DNA of 64,000 nucleotides from Terriglobia bacterium (GTDB taxonomy: Bacteria > Acidobacteriota > Terriglobia > Acidiferrales > UBA7541): assembly GCA_020073375.1 (NCBI GenBank), contig JAIQFG010000008.1:1-64000 (forward strand). The letters are read 5' to 3'. Positions within the stretch are counted from its first letter, which is position 1. Each line of letters opens with the position of its first letter. Below are positions 34,589-43,448 of this stretch, piece by piece. A program made the translations under genes and the position numbers. A model generated the notes under the pieces. It did not search any database, was not told the DNA's origin, and saw only the letters and a list, made by a program, of their open reading frames with translations.

Positions 34589-36814
34589 ATGAAGCCGCAA
34601 CTTTTCCTTTCCGGCGCCCTGCTTGCATGTGCCGCGCTTTACGGGTGCGCCCTCACAAGCAGCCATGCCGATTTTTCAATCGAAGCCGCTCCATCGAGCA
34701 TCACGGTAATTCCCGGCGGCGCCGCGCAGACGCTGAGTATCGGCGTCTCGCAACTGGGAGGCGCCAGCCAGAGCGTCACGGTCACGGCCGGCGCGGTGCC
34801 GGCGGGCGTGACGGTCACTCCGGCAACTTTCTCTCTCACTATCGGTTCGCTGGCGCAGATCAGCGTATCCGCATCTGCGGCAGCAGTGCCGGGCGCGGCT
34901 GGCATCACCTTTACTGGAACTTCCGGCTCGCTCACGCATGAAACGGCCGTCTCGATGACGATTGCTTCGGCGTCCACCACGGCTTCTCTGAGCGCGGCAT
35001 CTTATGATTTTGGAAACAATCTGGTGAACAACACGGTCACCGGGACGGTGGTCACCGTCAGCAATACGGGTTCGGCTCCATTGACCCTGGATCCGGCGCT
35101 GACCGGCGACCCAAGCTACACTATCGTTTCCGGACTGTCCTGCGGCACAAACCTTGCGCCTGGGGCGCATTGCGACATGGTGCTGAATTATTTGCCGGCG
35201 GCTGCGTCCGCTCCCGCAGCGCAGATGGCTATGCTGAACATGGGATTTGACGACGTGCCGGCCGGTACTCCGCAGACCGTCGCCATTTCCGGAAAATCTT
35301 TTGCATTGCCGGCCGGAATCGTAGCCCCCACCGACAATCCGCAGGTCGCGCTATACACCATGACGCTGCCTTTTCCCGGAAGCGTGACCATCCACTTCGG
35401 CACCACTGCCGGCTACGGACTGCAAACCTGGACGCAATCCACCGACGCCCCCGGCGGGGAAGTCAGCATCTTCGTCGCGGGCATGTTGGCCAGCACGCTG
35501 TACCACATGCAAGCCGCGGTGCAATTCTCGAACGGCATCGCTGCGACCGACGCGGACCATACTTTCACGACAAAAACCGCGCTCGCCAATATGCGCATCA
35601 CGGTAACGACGACCACGACGGCGAGAATGACGCCGCAACCCGGCCTTGAACTGCTCAATCCCCTCGCGGGAAATCCCAGCGGCGTCGTGGTCACCGATCT
35701 TTCCGGCAACGTGCTGTGGACCTACGCCAATCCCGGCACCCCGGGCCTGAATTTCATCGACGGCGTGAAAACGCTTCCGGACGGAAATTTTCTGCTGGTC
35801 ATCGGGCCCTCGTCCAGCGTTTCACTCACCGGAGCTTTTGCCCCGGGAACGATCACCGAGCTTCGTGAAGTAAATCTCGCGGGAGACACCGTGCGCGAAA
35901 TTACGATCGACGACCTGAACTCGGAGCTGGCTGCCGCGGGCTGCGCCGAGTGCGCCGTGAAGCTGGACAATTTCCACCACGACGTTGAGCCGCTCCCCAA
36001 TGGACACTGGCTGGCCGTTGCGAACACAACCCGCGTGCTATCCGCGACCAGCCAGCCGCCATTGACCGGCGCCGCCGCAACCACGGTCCTCGGCGACGTG
36101 ATCGTGGACCTGGATCAGAATTTGTGGCCGGTATGGGTGTGGAATGAATTTAACCACCTCGACCCGAATCGCCATCCCATGCAATTCCCCGACTGGACGC
36201 ATACCAACGCCGTCGTCTACTCGAAGGACGACCACAACATCCTCGTCTCAATGCGCCATCAGAACTGGATCCTGAAAGTGAATTACAACGACGGCGTGGG
36301 AGACGGCAGCATCGTCTGGCGCCTGGGGACCGGAGGCGACTTCACCCTCGCAGGCGGAAGCGATCCGGCCGATTGGGAATTTGCGCAACATGCCCCGGCG
36401 TTTTTCAGCGCGAATACCGCCGGTGTCTTCTCGCTGGGCGTAATGGACAACGGGGATGACAGGATTTTTCCCGGCGGCGTCACTTGCGGCAGCGCGGGAG
36501 CCCCGCCCTGCCACTTCACCACGGTCCCGGTCTGGCAAATTGACGAAACCGCGAAAACGGCCACGCTCACCTTCCACCAGATCCTACCGGCCGGCCTGTT
36601 CAGCAACTTTGGCGGCAACGCGGAGCGCCTGGCCAACGGCAACGTGGAGTACGATCTCTGCTCGGTAGCATCGGGACCCAACGGACCTTTTTCCTATGTG
36701 TACGAAGTGACTTCGGAAGCCTCACCGCAAACGGTTTGGAGCATGCATGTCTCTGGAACGTTTTTGTACCGCGCATTCCGCATTCCGAGCCTATATCCGG
36801 GAGTGCAATGGTGA
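34589..36814 (+). CDS. Arylsulfotransferase-like lipoprotein with choice-of-anchor/Ig-like N-terminus
   Basis: 741 aa. A hydrophobic leader ends LYGC (C20), a plausible lipoprotein box. Residues about 28-130 are an Ig-like repeat, and about 135-235 a choice-of-anchor D-like domain (ASYDFGNNLVNNTVTGTVVTVSNTGSAPLTLDPAL). Residues about 250-735 match arylsulfotransferase (PF05935) propellers: GVVVTDLSGNVLWTY, FHHDVEPLPNGHWLAVAN, FPDWTHTNAVVYSKDDHNILVSMRHQNWILKV, in which the His of MRHQNW corresponds to the sulfate-carrying histidine. It would transfer sulfate between phenols in the periplasm. GAGGGAATGAA precedes the ATG. No DsbA/DsbB-like partners are adjacent. Confidence 0.85.
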   Translation: MKPQLFLSGALLACAALYGCALTSSHADFSIEAAPSSITVIPGGAAQTLSIGVSQLGGASQSVTVTAGAVPAGVTVTPATFSLTIGSLAQISVSASAAAVPGAAGITFTGTSGSLTHETAVSMTIASASTTASLSAASYDFGNNLVNNTVTGTVVTVSNTGSAPLTLDPALTGDPSYTIVSGLSCGTNLAPGAHCDMVLNYLPAAASAPAAQMAMLNMGFDDVPAGTPQTVAISGKSFALPAGIVAPTDNPQVALYTMTLPFPGSVTIHFGTTAGYGLQTWTQSTDAPGGEVSIFVAGMLASTLYHMQAAVQFSNGIAATDADHTFTTKTALANMRITVTTTTTARMTPQPGLELLNPLAGNPSGVVVTDLSGNVLWTYANPGTPGLNFIDGVKTLPDGNFLLVIGPSSSVSLTGAFAPGTITELREVNLAGDTVREITIDDLNSELAAAGCAECAVKLDNFHHDVEPLPNGHWLAVANTTRVLSATSQPPLTGAAATTVLGDVIVDLDQNLWPVWVWNEFNHLDPNRHPMQFPDWTHTNAVVYSKDDHNILVSMRHQNWILKVNYNDGVGDGSIVWRLGTGGDFTLAGGSDPADWEFAQHAPAFFSANTAGVFSLGVMDNGDDRIFPGGVTCGSAGAPPCHFTTVPVWQIDETAKTATLTFHQILPAGLFSNFGGNAERLANGNVEYDLCSVASGPNGPFSYVYEVTSEASPQTVWSMHVSGTFLYRAFRIPSLYPGVQW

Positions 36815-36849
36815 CGCGCCGGGAGGGCTTGCCGAAATATCATGAAAAG

Positions 36850-36926
36850 TGGCGCGCCCGGAGGGAATCGAACCCCCGACCCTCTGCTTAGAAGGCAGAC
36901 GCTCTATCCACCTGAGCTACGGGCGC
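36850..36926 (-). tRNA. tRNA-Arg (anticodon TCT)
   Basis: A 77-base cloverleaf on the minus strand. Acceptor GCGCCCG (36926-36920) pairs with CGGGCGC (36860-36854). The D arm is AGCTCAGGTGGATAGAGC, the anticodon arm CTGCCTTCTAAGCAG with TCT, and the T arm GGGGGTTCGATTCCC. The discriminator is G and CCA is encoded (36852-36850). Confidence 0.97.
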
Positions 36927-37083
36927 GTATTCAACATTTTAATCCTAACATTGGCGAGTGTGGGGGAGATTTTGATTCAGGGAATTGTGTTTTTGGAGCT
37001 GGGGAACGCAACACGGGCAGGGAGGCGCAAGCGCGGACGAGGGGCCTGGAGCGGGCGGCTCGCGCAATGAGCCAGGTGCGCCT

Positions 37084-37416
37084 TCAGCTAAGGTTGATTT
37101 TTCCCGTTTCTTCGCGAACGAAGGCGTAATTTTCAATCACGGCGGCGGCGTAGTCGCGGGACGATCCGGTGTCCACGCGGACGACGCGGCAGATGGCGCG
37201 AACCAGGGCGGAGGGACCGGCGGCGTTCGAGGGCAGGGTCAGGACGACGTCGAGGGCGGTGCCCGCGGGCAAGGCCTCTTCGATCGTGAAATAGACGCCT
37301 TGCGTGGAGACATCCCGCGTTCTGCTATTGCGCGTGGAGCTTTCCTTATCCGAGCGGATCCGGAAGACGATCGGCAGGGACAAGTTATAGCGGCGCGCTT
37401 TTCGGCGTTCGTTCAT
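37084..37416 (-). CDS. PilZ-domain protein
   Basis: 110 aa, a stand-alone PilZ domain: MNERRKARRYNLSLPIVFRI supplies the RxxxR arm (RRKARR), and RDVSTQGVYFTIEEALPAGTALDVVLTLP contains DxSxxG (D-V-S-T-Q-G), so both parts of the c-di-GMP site are intact, unlike the PilZ protein at 23734. It ends ENYAFVREETGKINLS. Probably a cytoplasmic effector. It sits between tRNA-Arg and a beta-barrel gene, 8.5 kb from the Tad locus regulator. Confidence 0.9.
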   Translation of the reverse strand: MNERRKARRYNLSLPIVFRIRSDKESSTRNSRTRDVSTQGVYFTIEEALPAGTALDVVLTLPSNAAGPSALVRAICRVVRVDTGSSRDYAAAVIENYAFVREETGKINLS

Positions 37417-37727
37417 GATCTTCTTTCTGTGTCACGTCGGCCGCCGAAGGCGGAAAACGTGCGCTGGCGGAACACCGCCGCGATGATTGCCTAAAATTAA
37501 ATGTTCTTGCCAACAGCAAGGCGCGAGCAAACGATCCGTTGTCACCATCTGTACTGCGTTTCACCGGGCGGGGGCGCAATGACCGGAGTTGAGATCACAA
37601 CCAGCAATCGATGGGGCAAGCTTTCCGTGCTCGGTGTTCGGGCAATCGGAATCCGCTGGATTCCGGTTCCTGCAGAAGCATTCCCAAATTTTATGCGTCC
37701 GCGTGGGACGGGCAAGCGGGCCAACAT
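37417..37727. other. Intergenic region, no gene seen
   Basis: Nothing convincing in any frame. A short inverted repeat GGAATCC-GCT-GGATTCC lies near 37648-37665. The only longer frames are antisense-style extensions of the flanking gene. Confidence 0.45.
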
Positions 37728-38255
37728 TTATTTTCTGCCAAAGCGCAGAACCATGCCCACCGATCCCTGGAGATTGTTCTGCCTCTGCCCCAGGAAGTTG
37801 GACATCAAGTAGTCGCCTTGCAGGCGGATGGCCGCGTTCCTGGCGATCTTGATATCCGCGCCGCCGCCGCCGACCATGGCGAACCGCACCGCCGATTGCG
37901 AAATACCCAGGTAGCCCGCGCTGGCATGGACCACGCCGCCCTGCACGTGCACAAACGGCGACGCAATCCCGAGACGCCGGAATGAAAACACCGGGCCGTA
38001 GGTGATGGTCTGCTGCGAAACTTTTGTTCCCGAAACCGTGCCCTGGTACCCGCTGACCTCGAACCTTCCGCCAAACCAACTATTCAGATTTTCCGTCGCC
38101 GAAGCCGTGACGCCGTTCAAATGGAAATTCGAGCCGCCCAGGTCGGCTTTCAGGTAGGAGTAACTGCCTGCCACTTCCCAGGCCGGGGTTTCCTGCGCCC
38201 GCGAAGCCGTGCAAAAAATAAGAATGGCGGGAAGAAGCCAGATCGCCCGTTTCAT
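37728..38255 (-). CDS. Small outer-membrane beta-barrel protein
   Basis: 175 aa. Signal peptide RAIWLLPAILIFCTASRAQ. The rest alternates hydrophobic and polar residues as in 8-stranded OmpA/OmpW-type barrels: WEVAGSYSYLKADLGG, NSWFGGRFEVSGYQG, TYGPVFSFRR, FAMVGGGGADIKIARNAAIRLQGDYLMSNF and the final strand QGSVGMVLRFGRK. It presumably lies in the outer membrane. Function unknown. Monocistronic. Confidence 0.83.
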   Translation of the reverse strand: MKRAIWLLPAILIFCTASRAQETPAWEVAGSYSYLKADLGGSNFHLNGVTASATENLNSWFGGRFEVSGYQGTVSGTKVSQQTITYGPVFSFRRLGIASPFVHVQGGVVHASAGYLGISQSAVRFAMVGGGGADIKIARNAAIRLQGDYLMSNFLGQRQNNLQGSVGMVLRFGRK

Positions 38256-38368
38256 TTCGTTTTCTCCTTGCGATTGTTCGCTCGTTCGCGCCGCGCTACA
38301 AAACTAAGCCGCGTCGTTGTGCATGGCCTGCGGGTCATGCTTTTTCGGCTGGGCCGCGGCCGCGCCGG

Positions 38369-41300
38369 CTATTTCACCTGCAAAGTCAGCTGGGTCGTGT
38401 TGGTCACGCCGCCCGCGGTGCCCGATACCGTGATGGTGTACTGCCCGGCGGCCGTTCCGGCGGGCGCGCCCGAAGAGTTGCCGCCGCTGCAAGCCGCCAG
38501 AGCCAGCATCAGGCACACCGCCAATCCGAACGTCGCGGCAAAGGGACGCCGCCGCAGGGTAGCCGCGGTGAGCGCCATCAAAATGGCCGCGAGCAAAGCC
38601 AGCCACGCCGCGCCCGCGTGCTGCAGGAAGCGGAATGGATCGATTTTGATCCCGGAGGCGGGAGGAGCGAAGGCCCGCAACGCGGTGCTGACGGTCAGGG
38701 TCGCAGCTTGCGACGGCGCGGCGCTCGGAATGACGGCCGAAGGCGCGACCTGGCACGTGATGGTTGCCGGCGCGGTGCAGCTCAGGGTTACGGGCTGCGA
38801 AAAACTTCCCGAGGAAGTCACGCTGAGGGCGTAGTTGGCTGTCTGCCCTGCCGGAACCGAGGGAGTTCCGGTCAATGAACCGATGGAGAACGTCGCGGCG
38901 GCGCCGACTCCGGATAGCGCGATGGATTGCGGGCTGCCCGCGGCATTGTCCGTAATGGTGATTGTGCCGAACAAATTCCCAGAAGCGGTGGGCGTGAAGG
39001 TCACGTTGATGGTGCACGAGCTTCCGGCGGCGACGCTGGTGCCGCAATTATTGATCTGCGCGAAATTTCCGCTTTGCGTCACGTTGGAAATCACCAGGGG
39101 AGCGCTGCCGATGTTGGACAGCGTTACGGGCTGCGCGGCGCTGGTGCTACCGATCGCCTGGCTGTTGAACGTGAGCGTATTGGTCGAGAGCGTGACGACC
39201 GGCACGGTGAGGCCGTTGCCGGAAAGTTGCACGGTCTGCGTGCTTCCGGCCACGTTCGCGGCGTTGTCGGTGATCGTCAGTGTTCCGGCTCTGTTTCCGG
39301 TCGCCGTAGGAGTGAACTTCACGGTGATCGTGCAGATGGCGTTGACGGCAAGAATGGATCCGCAATTATCGGATTCGGCGAAATCTCCGGTCACTGCGAT
39401 GCCGGAAATATTCAGGGCCGCATTGCCGGCATTGCCCAAACTCACCGATTGCGCGGGGCTGGTCGTGCCCACCGGCTCATCGGGAAATCCGAGGCTCGCC
39501 TGGGACAAAGATGCTTGAGGCTCGAGGACGCCGGTCCCGGTCGTGAGTATGATCTGAGGGCTGCCGGAGCCATCGTCGGAAATTGTAACGGCGCCGAGGC
39601 TGGCCACAGCGGCGGAAGGCGTGAAGGTGACTCGAATCACGCAGTTGGTGCCGGGCTGGAGCGCGGCCTTGGTGCAATTATCGGATTCGGAGAAATCGCC
39701 GCTGGCGCTGATGCTGGAAACGGTCAGGGCTGTGGTTCCGCTGTTGGCCAGGGTCACTGCCTGGGCCGTGCTCGGAACGCCGACCTGCTGGAATCCAAAC
39801 GCGATGCTGGAAGTGGACAGGGTCACGGTGGAAGTGTTGCCCGTCAGGTTCACCACTTGAGGTGAGCCGGGGGCGCTATCGGTGATGACCAGCGAGGCTT
39901 TGCGGATTCCAGAAGCAGTGGGAGTAAAGGATACCGTGATGGTGCAGTTGGCGCCCACGGCGAGCGATGCGCCGCAGGTGTTCGTCTCCAGGAAGTCGCT
40001 CGCGTTGTTTCCTGAAATCGCGATGCTGGAAATAGTCTGCGCGCTGTCGCCGTTCGTGATGGTCAGCGTTTGCGGCTGGCTGGTGGTATTCAGGCTTTGC
40101 GCGGGGAAGACAAGTCCGGCTGGATTGATCGCAATGCCTGCCAGAATGCTGACCTTCGCCACATAGGCGTCGCAGTTGCCGCCGGGAACCGCCTGCAGCG
40201 GATTTGAGAGCGGAAAATCTTCCGAGCAGGTTTGGCCGGTAACGTAAGCCGAGCCCGCGGTATCCACGGCAATTCCTGTTGATAGTTCCGTATTCGTGCC
40301 GCCGAGGAAGCTTGCGTAGGCCAGAGACGAGCCGGAGGGATTGAGCTTTGCCACAAAGCTGTCGGCGTTGCCTCCGCCGTAGGCGGGTTGAAATACGGCG
40401 CCTGCCGTGGGGAAGTCGGTCGAGACTGTCGTGCCAGTGACATAGGCATTGCCGGCTGAGTCCACCGCGACGCCTGTGGCCGAGTCCGCGTGCGTGCCGC
40501 CCAGGAATGTGAAGTAAGAAAGCGCGCCCGTGGTATTCAGCTTGGCAGTGAAGGCATCGCCCTGCCCCGCATTGGACGTTTGAAAGGCTCCCGCCGGCGG
40601 CGTGAAGCTAAGGGTCGAGCTATTCGTGAGACCCGCAACATACGCGTTCCCCACGCTATCGACGGCGATTCCATTGGCCTGGTCCAAACCGCTGCCGCCG
40701 AAATACGTGGAATAAACCAGAGAGGCTGCGCCAATCAAATTCGCATTCACTTTGGAAACGAAGCCGTCTCCTGCGCCCCCGTAAGCAGTTTGAATTGCTC
40801 CTGCAGTTGTGGGGAAATTCGTCGAATATGTGAGCCCGGTAATGTAGGCGTTCGCATTGCCGTCCACAACAATTCCGTAACCGACATCCTCGGTATCTCC
40901 CCCGAGATAGCTGGAGTACAGGATGGTGGACCCGGTGGCATCGAATTTGGTTATAAAGGCATTGAAACTGCCTCCGCCAAAGGCGGGTTGAAAGGCGCTC
41001 GCCGTGATGGGAAACGGCGGAGGGGGAAGGGCGGGTGGAGTGATGGTAACCGTTGGCGTGAAGTTCGCAGTGGTCTGCCCGGTCACATAGGCGTTGCCAT
41101 CGCTGTCCACCGCGACCGATTTTCCCTGAACGTCTTCAAAAAATCCGAGATATGTGGAGTAAATGAGTCCGGATCCGGCGGGATTCAGCTTCGACAAGAA
41201 CGCATTCGTGACCGGCAGGCCTAGACTATTCCAGGTTGTGCCGCACTTCCCATCGGCGCCGCACAACCCGTCAAATGCGCCTTTTGACGCAGGGAAGTCC

Positions 41301-42448
41301 GGTGAGATCGTGGTTCCCGTGACGTAGGCATCGCCAAAATCATCCACGGTAATGCCACTCGCGGTGTCCTGATGAGTTCCGCCAAGATACGTGGAGTACA
41401 ACAGCGTCGAACCATCCGCGCTGATTTTGGATACAAAACCGTCCTGCGGAAAATCCAGCTGTCCGCCTTCGTTTGGTTGAAGAGCATGGATTGTCGGGAA
41501 GTTGGCGGAGAAGGTGGAGCCCGCGATGAACGCCGTGTTGTCCGGCGCAACGGCAATTGAAGAGGCGCCATCGATTCCGCTGCCGCCCAGATACGTGGAG
41601 TAGGAAAGGATCGGGTCGACGATGAGCGGGCGGCCGGCGTCGTATGCGCCGATTTCAAACGCGACTCGGTTGTCTCCCTGCAAAATAAAATTCGCGGCGA
41701 CCAACTGCTTTTCTTCGCCGATCAATTGATACGCGATAGGTTTGCGGAGGCGGATGTCGTCTTTGCCCGATGCGCTCAGAACCAGGTTGCCTTCGGCATC
41801 GGGGTGCATATTTTTCACGCCGTCGAATGCAATCTGGACCTGGCTGAGGCTGGCGCCGGGAGCAACTACAAAATCGTATTCGAGCTGGCGCTGCGTGCCG
41901 TAGTACACCAGATCGATGCCGGGATAAATGTTGCGCTCGGCGACCTTGCGGTAGTTGGGAATGTTGACGTGCCAGTTTTCCGGCTTGTTTCCGATCAGGT
42001 AGTTGCTCTTGCCCGGCAGCTCTTCCAATCCGGAAAAGGCGGGATGCGCATTGGCGCCCAGCAGGCTCATGCGCATCACGGAAGCTGCGTGCGGACCCTT
42101 GTCCAGGGCGAATACGGCATCCTGATCGGTCAGGAAGAGAATGTAGCCCTTTCCGCGGGTCAGGAATTTCACGGAGGCGTCGGTTTGCCGGCGGTTGGGC
42201 TCGAAGGAGAGAGGGAACTGTTCGTAGCGTTCAGCTACGCTTGGCGATTTCAGAGCATGGATTCGAGGAGCCGGCGCGGTCTTCGCACGAAGAAGTTCAT
42301 CGGCAGTGCCGATCGAGGCGCGCTCGGCGCGCGGAAGTCCGCCGGCAATTCCACGCTCGAATGTCGTCCAGCCGATCATGACCGTCGCTGCGGCACAGCA
42401 CGCAAGGCAGCTCCCGAGGACCCGTCCAGAAATCTGCAACCTTCTCAT
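38369..42448 (-). CDS. Giant surface protein: seven-bladed SBBP propeller plus four choice-of-anchor D domains
   Basis: 1359 aa. An N-terminal membrane or signal segment (VLGSCLACCAAATVMIGW) comes first. A domain of about 200 residues follows (YEQFPLSFEPNRRQTDASVKFLTRG...), typical in front of SBBP repeats. Then come seven SBBP units with the YSTYLGG...IAVD..GNAYVTG.T pattern, one full seven-bladed propeller (about residues 280-760). Four ASH/choice-of-anchor D domains end in NCTITVSFTPTASG-like strands (about 770-1170), followed by an Ig-like domain. The end is odd. Two hydrophobic helices (AWLALLAAILMALTA, FGLAVCLMLALAACSGG) interrupt the fold, and the last strand-like GQYTITVSGT...LTLQVK comes after them. 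Probably adhesion or envelope function. A weak sigma-54-like site lies at 42646-42661. Confidence 0.88.
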   Translation of the reverse strand: MRRLQISGRVLGSCLACCAAATVMIGWTTFERGIAGGLPRAERASIGTADELLRAKTAPAPRIHALKSPSVAERYEQFPLSFEPNRRQTDASVKFLTRGKGYILFLTDQDAVFALDKGPHAASVMRMSLLGANAHPAFSGLEELPGKSNYLIGNKPENWHVNIPNYRKVAERNIYPGIDLVYYGTQRQLEYDFVVAPGASLSQVQIAFDGVKNMHPDAEGNLVLSASGKDDIRLRKPIAYQLIGEEKQLVAANFILQGDNRVAFEIGAYDAGRPLIVDPILSYSTYLGGSGIDGASSIAVAPDNTAFIAGSTFSANFPTIHALQPNEGGQLDFPQDGFVSKISADGSTLLYSTYLGGTHQDTASGITVDDFGDAYVTGTTISPDFPASKGAFDGLCGADGKCGTTWNSLGLPVTNAFLSKLNPAGSGLIYSTYLGFFEDVQGKSVAVDSDGNAYVTGQTTANFTPTVTITPPALPPPPFPITASAFQPAFGGGSFNAFITKFDATGSTILYSSYLGGDTEDVGYGIVVDGNANAYITGLTYSTNFPTTAGAIQTAYGGAGDGFVSKVNANLIGAASLVYSTYFGGSGLDQANGIAVDSVGNAYVAGLTNSSTLSFTPPAGAFQTSNAGQGDAFTAKLNTTGALSYFTFLGGTHADSATGVAVDSAGNAYVTGTTVSTDFPTAGAVFQPAYGGGNADSFVAKLNPSGSSLAYASFLGGTNTELSTGIAVDTAGSAYVTGQTCSEDFPLSNPLQAVPGGNCDAYVAKVSILAGIAINPAGLVFPAQSLNTTSQPQTLTITNGDSAQTISSIAISGNNASDFLETNTCGASLAVGANCTITVSFTPTASGIRKASLVITDSAPGSPQVVNLTGNTSTVTLSTSSIAFGFQQVGVPSTAQAVTLANSGTTALTVSSISASGDFSESDNCTKAALQPGTNCVIRVTFTPSAAVASLGAVTISDDGSGSPQIILTTGTGVLEPQASLSQASLGFPDEPVGTTSPAQSVSLGNAGNAALNISGIAVTGDFAESDNCGSILAVNAICTITVKFTPTATGNRAGTLTITDNAANVAGSTQTVQLSGNGLTVPVVTLSTNTLTFNSQAIGSTSAAQPVTLSNIGSAPLVISNVTQSGNFAQINNCGTSVAAGSSCTINVTFTPTASGNLFGTITITDNAAGSPQSIALSGVGAAATFSIGSLTGTPSVPAGQTANYALSVTSSGSFSQPVTLSCTAPATITCQVAPSAVIPSAAPSQAATLTVSTALRAFAPPASGIKIDPFRFLQHAGAAWLALLAAILMALTAATLRRRPFAATFGLAVCLMLALAACSGGNSSGAPAGTAAGQYTITVSGTAGGVTNTTQLTLQVK

Positions 42449-43077
42449 AATTTATTTCCCCTCTATCTCTCTGCAAGCTCTCCACAGGGCGGGCTGCAAA
42501 TACCGCCCGCGCCCGTCTAACACTGCGCGGCGATGACACGAAGCGTGCCGCCGCAAACTCCAGATTGCAAAACGCGCGGCGCAATTCACCCTGGCGAACT
42601 CCCCGCTCCCGGCACAGGCCCTCGCGCGTATACCCGGGCATGAGAAGCACTTCGACAGCCAATTGGCGGCGCCAGTATGTCGGTGCTTTTTGAGGTACTT
42701 ACAAGGGCAACAAGATAAAAAGGGTACAATTCAGTTAACGATCGGTTACAAACGGAAAGGCGAAACCGTATCCAAACGGAGAGTGGAAGAAATACATGAA
42801 TTATCGCCTTCCGCTGCGTAGCAACATTCGTGGACACTTTTTGAATGGGCGGGATTTTTCCACAATCGTCTGGAAGCAGGAGGAACACGCAAGCGTGTAT
42901 CCGTCAGGAGACTCGCGCCGGATCCGTCGCCATGCGTGATTGCTGCTTTCGAGCGCGGGTCATCGCCGCAATCGATGGATGTAAATTCTGGACAGCTTCA
43001 GTGGGACGGGATCGGAGGAACTTGCTGGGAACAGCAAAACAGAATTGCGGGAATTACCACCAGGCCTGGAGGACGAG
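42449..43077. other. 629-base gap, no confident gene; upstream region of the SBBP gene
   Basis: No reading frame here has both coding character and a start site. Inside lie a GCCAATTGGC palindrome (42658-42667) overlapping a sigma-54-like site and an AT-richer stretch (42700-42790). The frame 42586-42888 on the minus strand is not believable as a protein. Confidence 0.5.
42646..42661 (-). promoter_or_regulatory. Weak sigma-54-like -24/-12 site upstream of the SBBP gene
   Basis: Minus strand TGGCTGTCGAAGTGCT: GG and GC are separated by ten bases as required, the -24 box has TGGC and the -12 box TGCT. It lies about 198 bases before the ATG, a long leader, so this is the weakest member of the set. 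Confidence 0.3.
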
Positions 43078-43179
43078 CTACCGGGTTGCGAGCAGATAAG
43101 CGATCAGCATGACCAGGGCGGAGAACAATACCGTAACCCAGGGAAGAGCGCCAAAAGATTCGTCGTTTGGTGCGCGCAC
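43078..43179 (-). CDS. 33-aa single-pass membrane mini-protein
   Basis: A GTG-initiated frame of 33 codons ending TAG. The product starts with a short polar segment (RAPNDESFGALPW), then a 17-residue hydrophobic helix (VTVLFSALVMLIAYLLA) and ends TR. GAGGTGA lies about 10 bases upstream. A sigma-54-like promoter (43211-43226) sits about 31 bases before the start and is almost identical to the one before tadE. It has no recognised family. Its placement between the TonB-like gene and the SBBP gene, all on the minus strand and all with candidate sigma-54 sites, argues it is real. It is shorter than usual gene-finding cut-offs. Confidence 0.45.
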   Translation of the reverse strand: MRAPNDESFGALPWVTVLFSALVMLIAYLLATR

Positions 43180-43210
43180 GGCGATATCACCTCAAATCCA
43201 AAGAGAGATG

Positions 43211-43226
43211 AGCAACTCGATTTCCA
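43211..43226 (-). promoter_or_regulatory. Sigma-54-like promoter of the 33-aa mini-protein
   Basis: Minus strand TGGAAATCGAGTTGCT: TGG at -24, TTGCT at -12, GG-N10-GC spacing. It differs at a single base from the site before tadE (49293-49308), and the distance to the start codon is about the same (30 bases). Confidence 0.55.
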
Positions 43227-43448
43227 AACGCGCATTTCGCTCCAGCGAGGCTTGCCGCAAATAATGGCAGGCAAAACAATGAATTAGAAGCGAGTGAATT
43301 GCAGAAATCGAAGGCTCAAGTTTCATTCGCACACAAAATGAAACACTCGGCCTGCCGCAGTGTAATTATTCAGAGACAACTTGGCCTTCAGATTCGGATG
43401 AGCGCGGCTTACGGCTGCTCAAGTGCAATATTTTGCACATGCAAGCAA

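Noticed and set aside
42586-42888. Minus-strand frame of 100 aa in the gap left of the mini-protein
   Set aside because: No ribosome site, no coding character and no family. It probably arises by chance in the SBBP upstream region.
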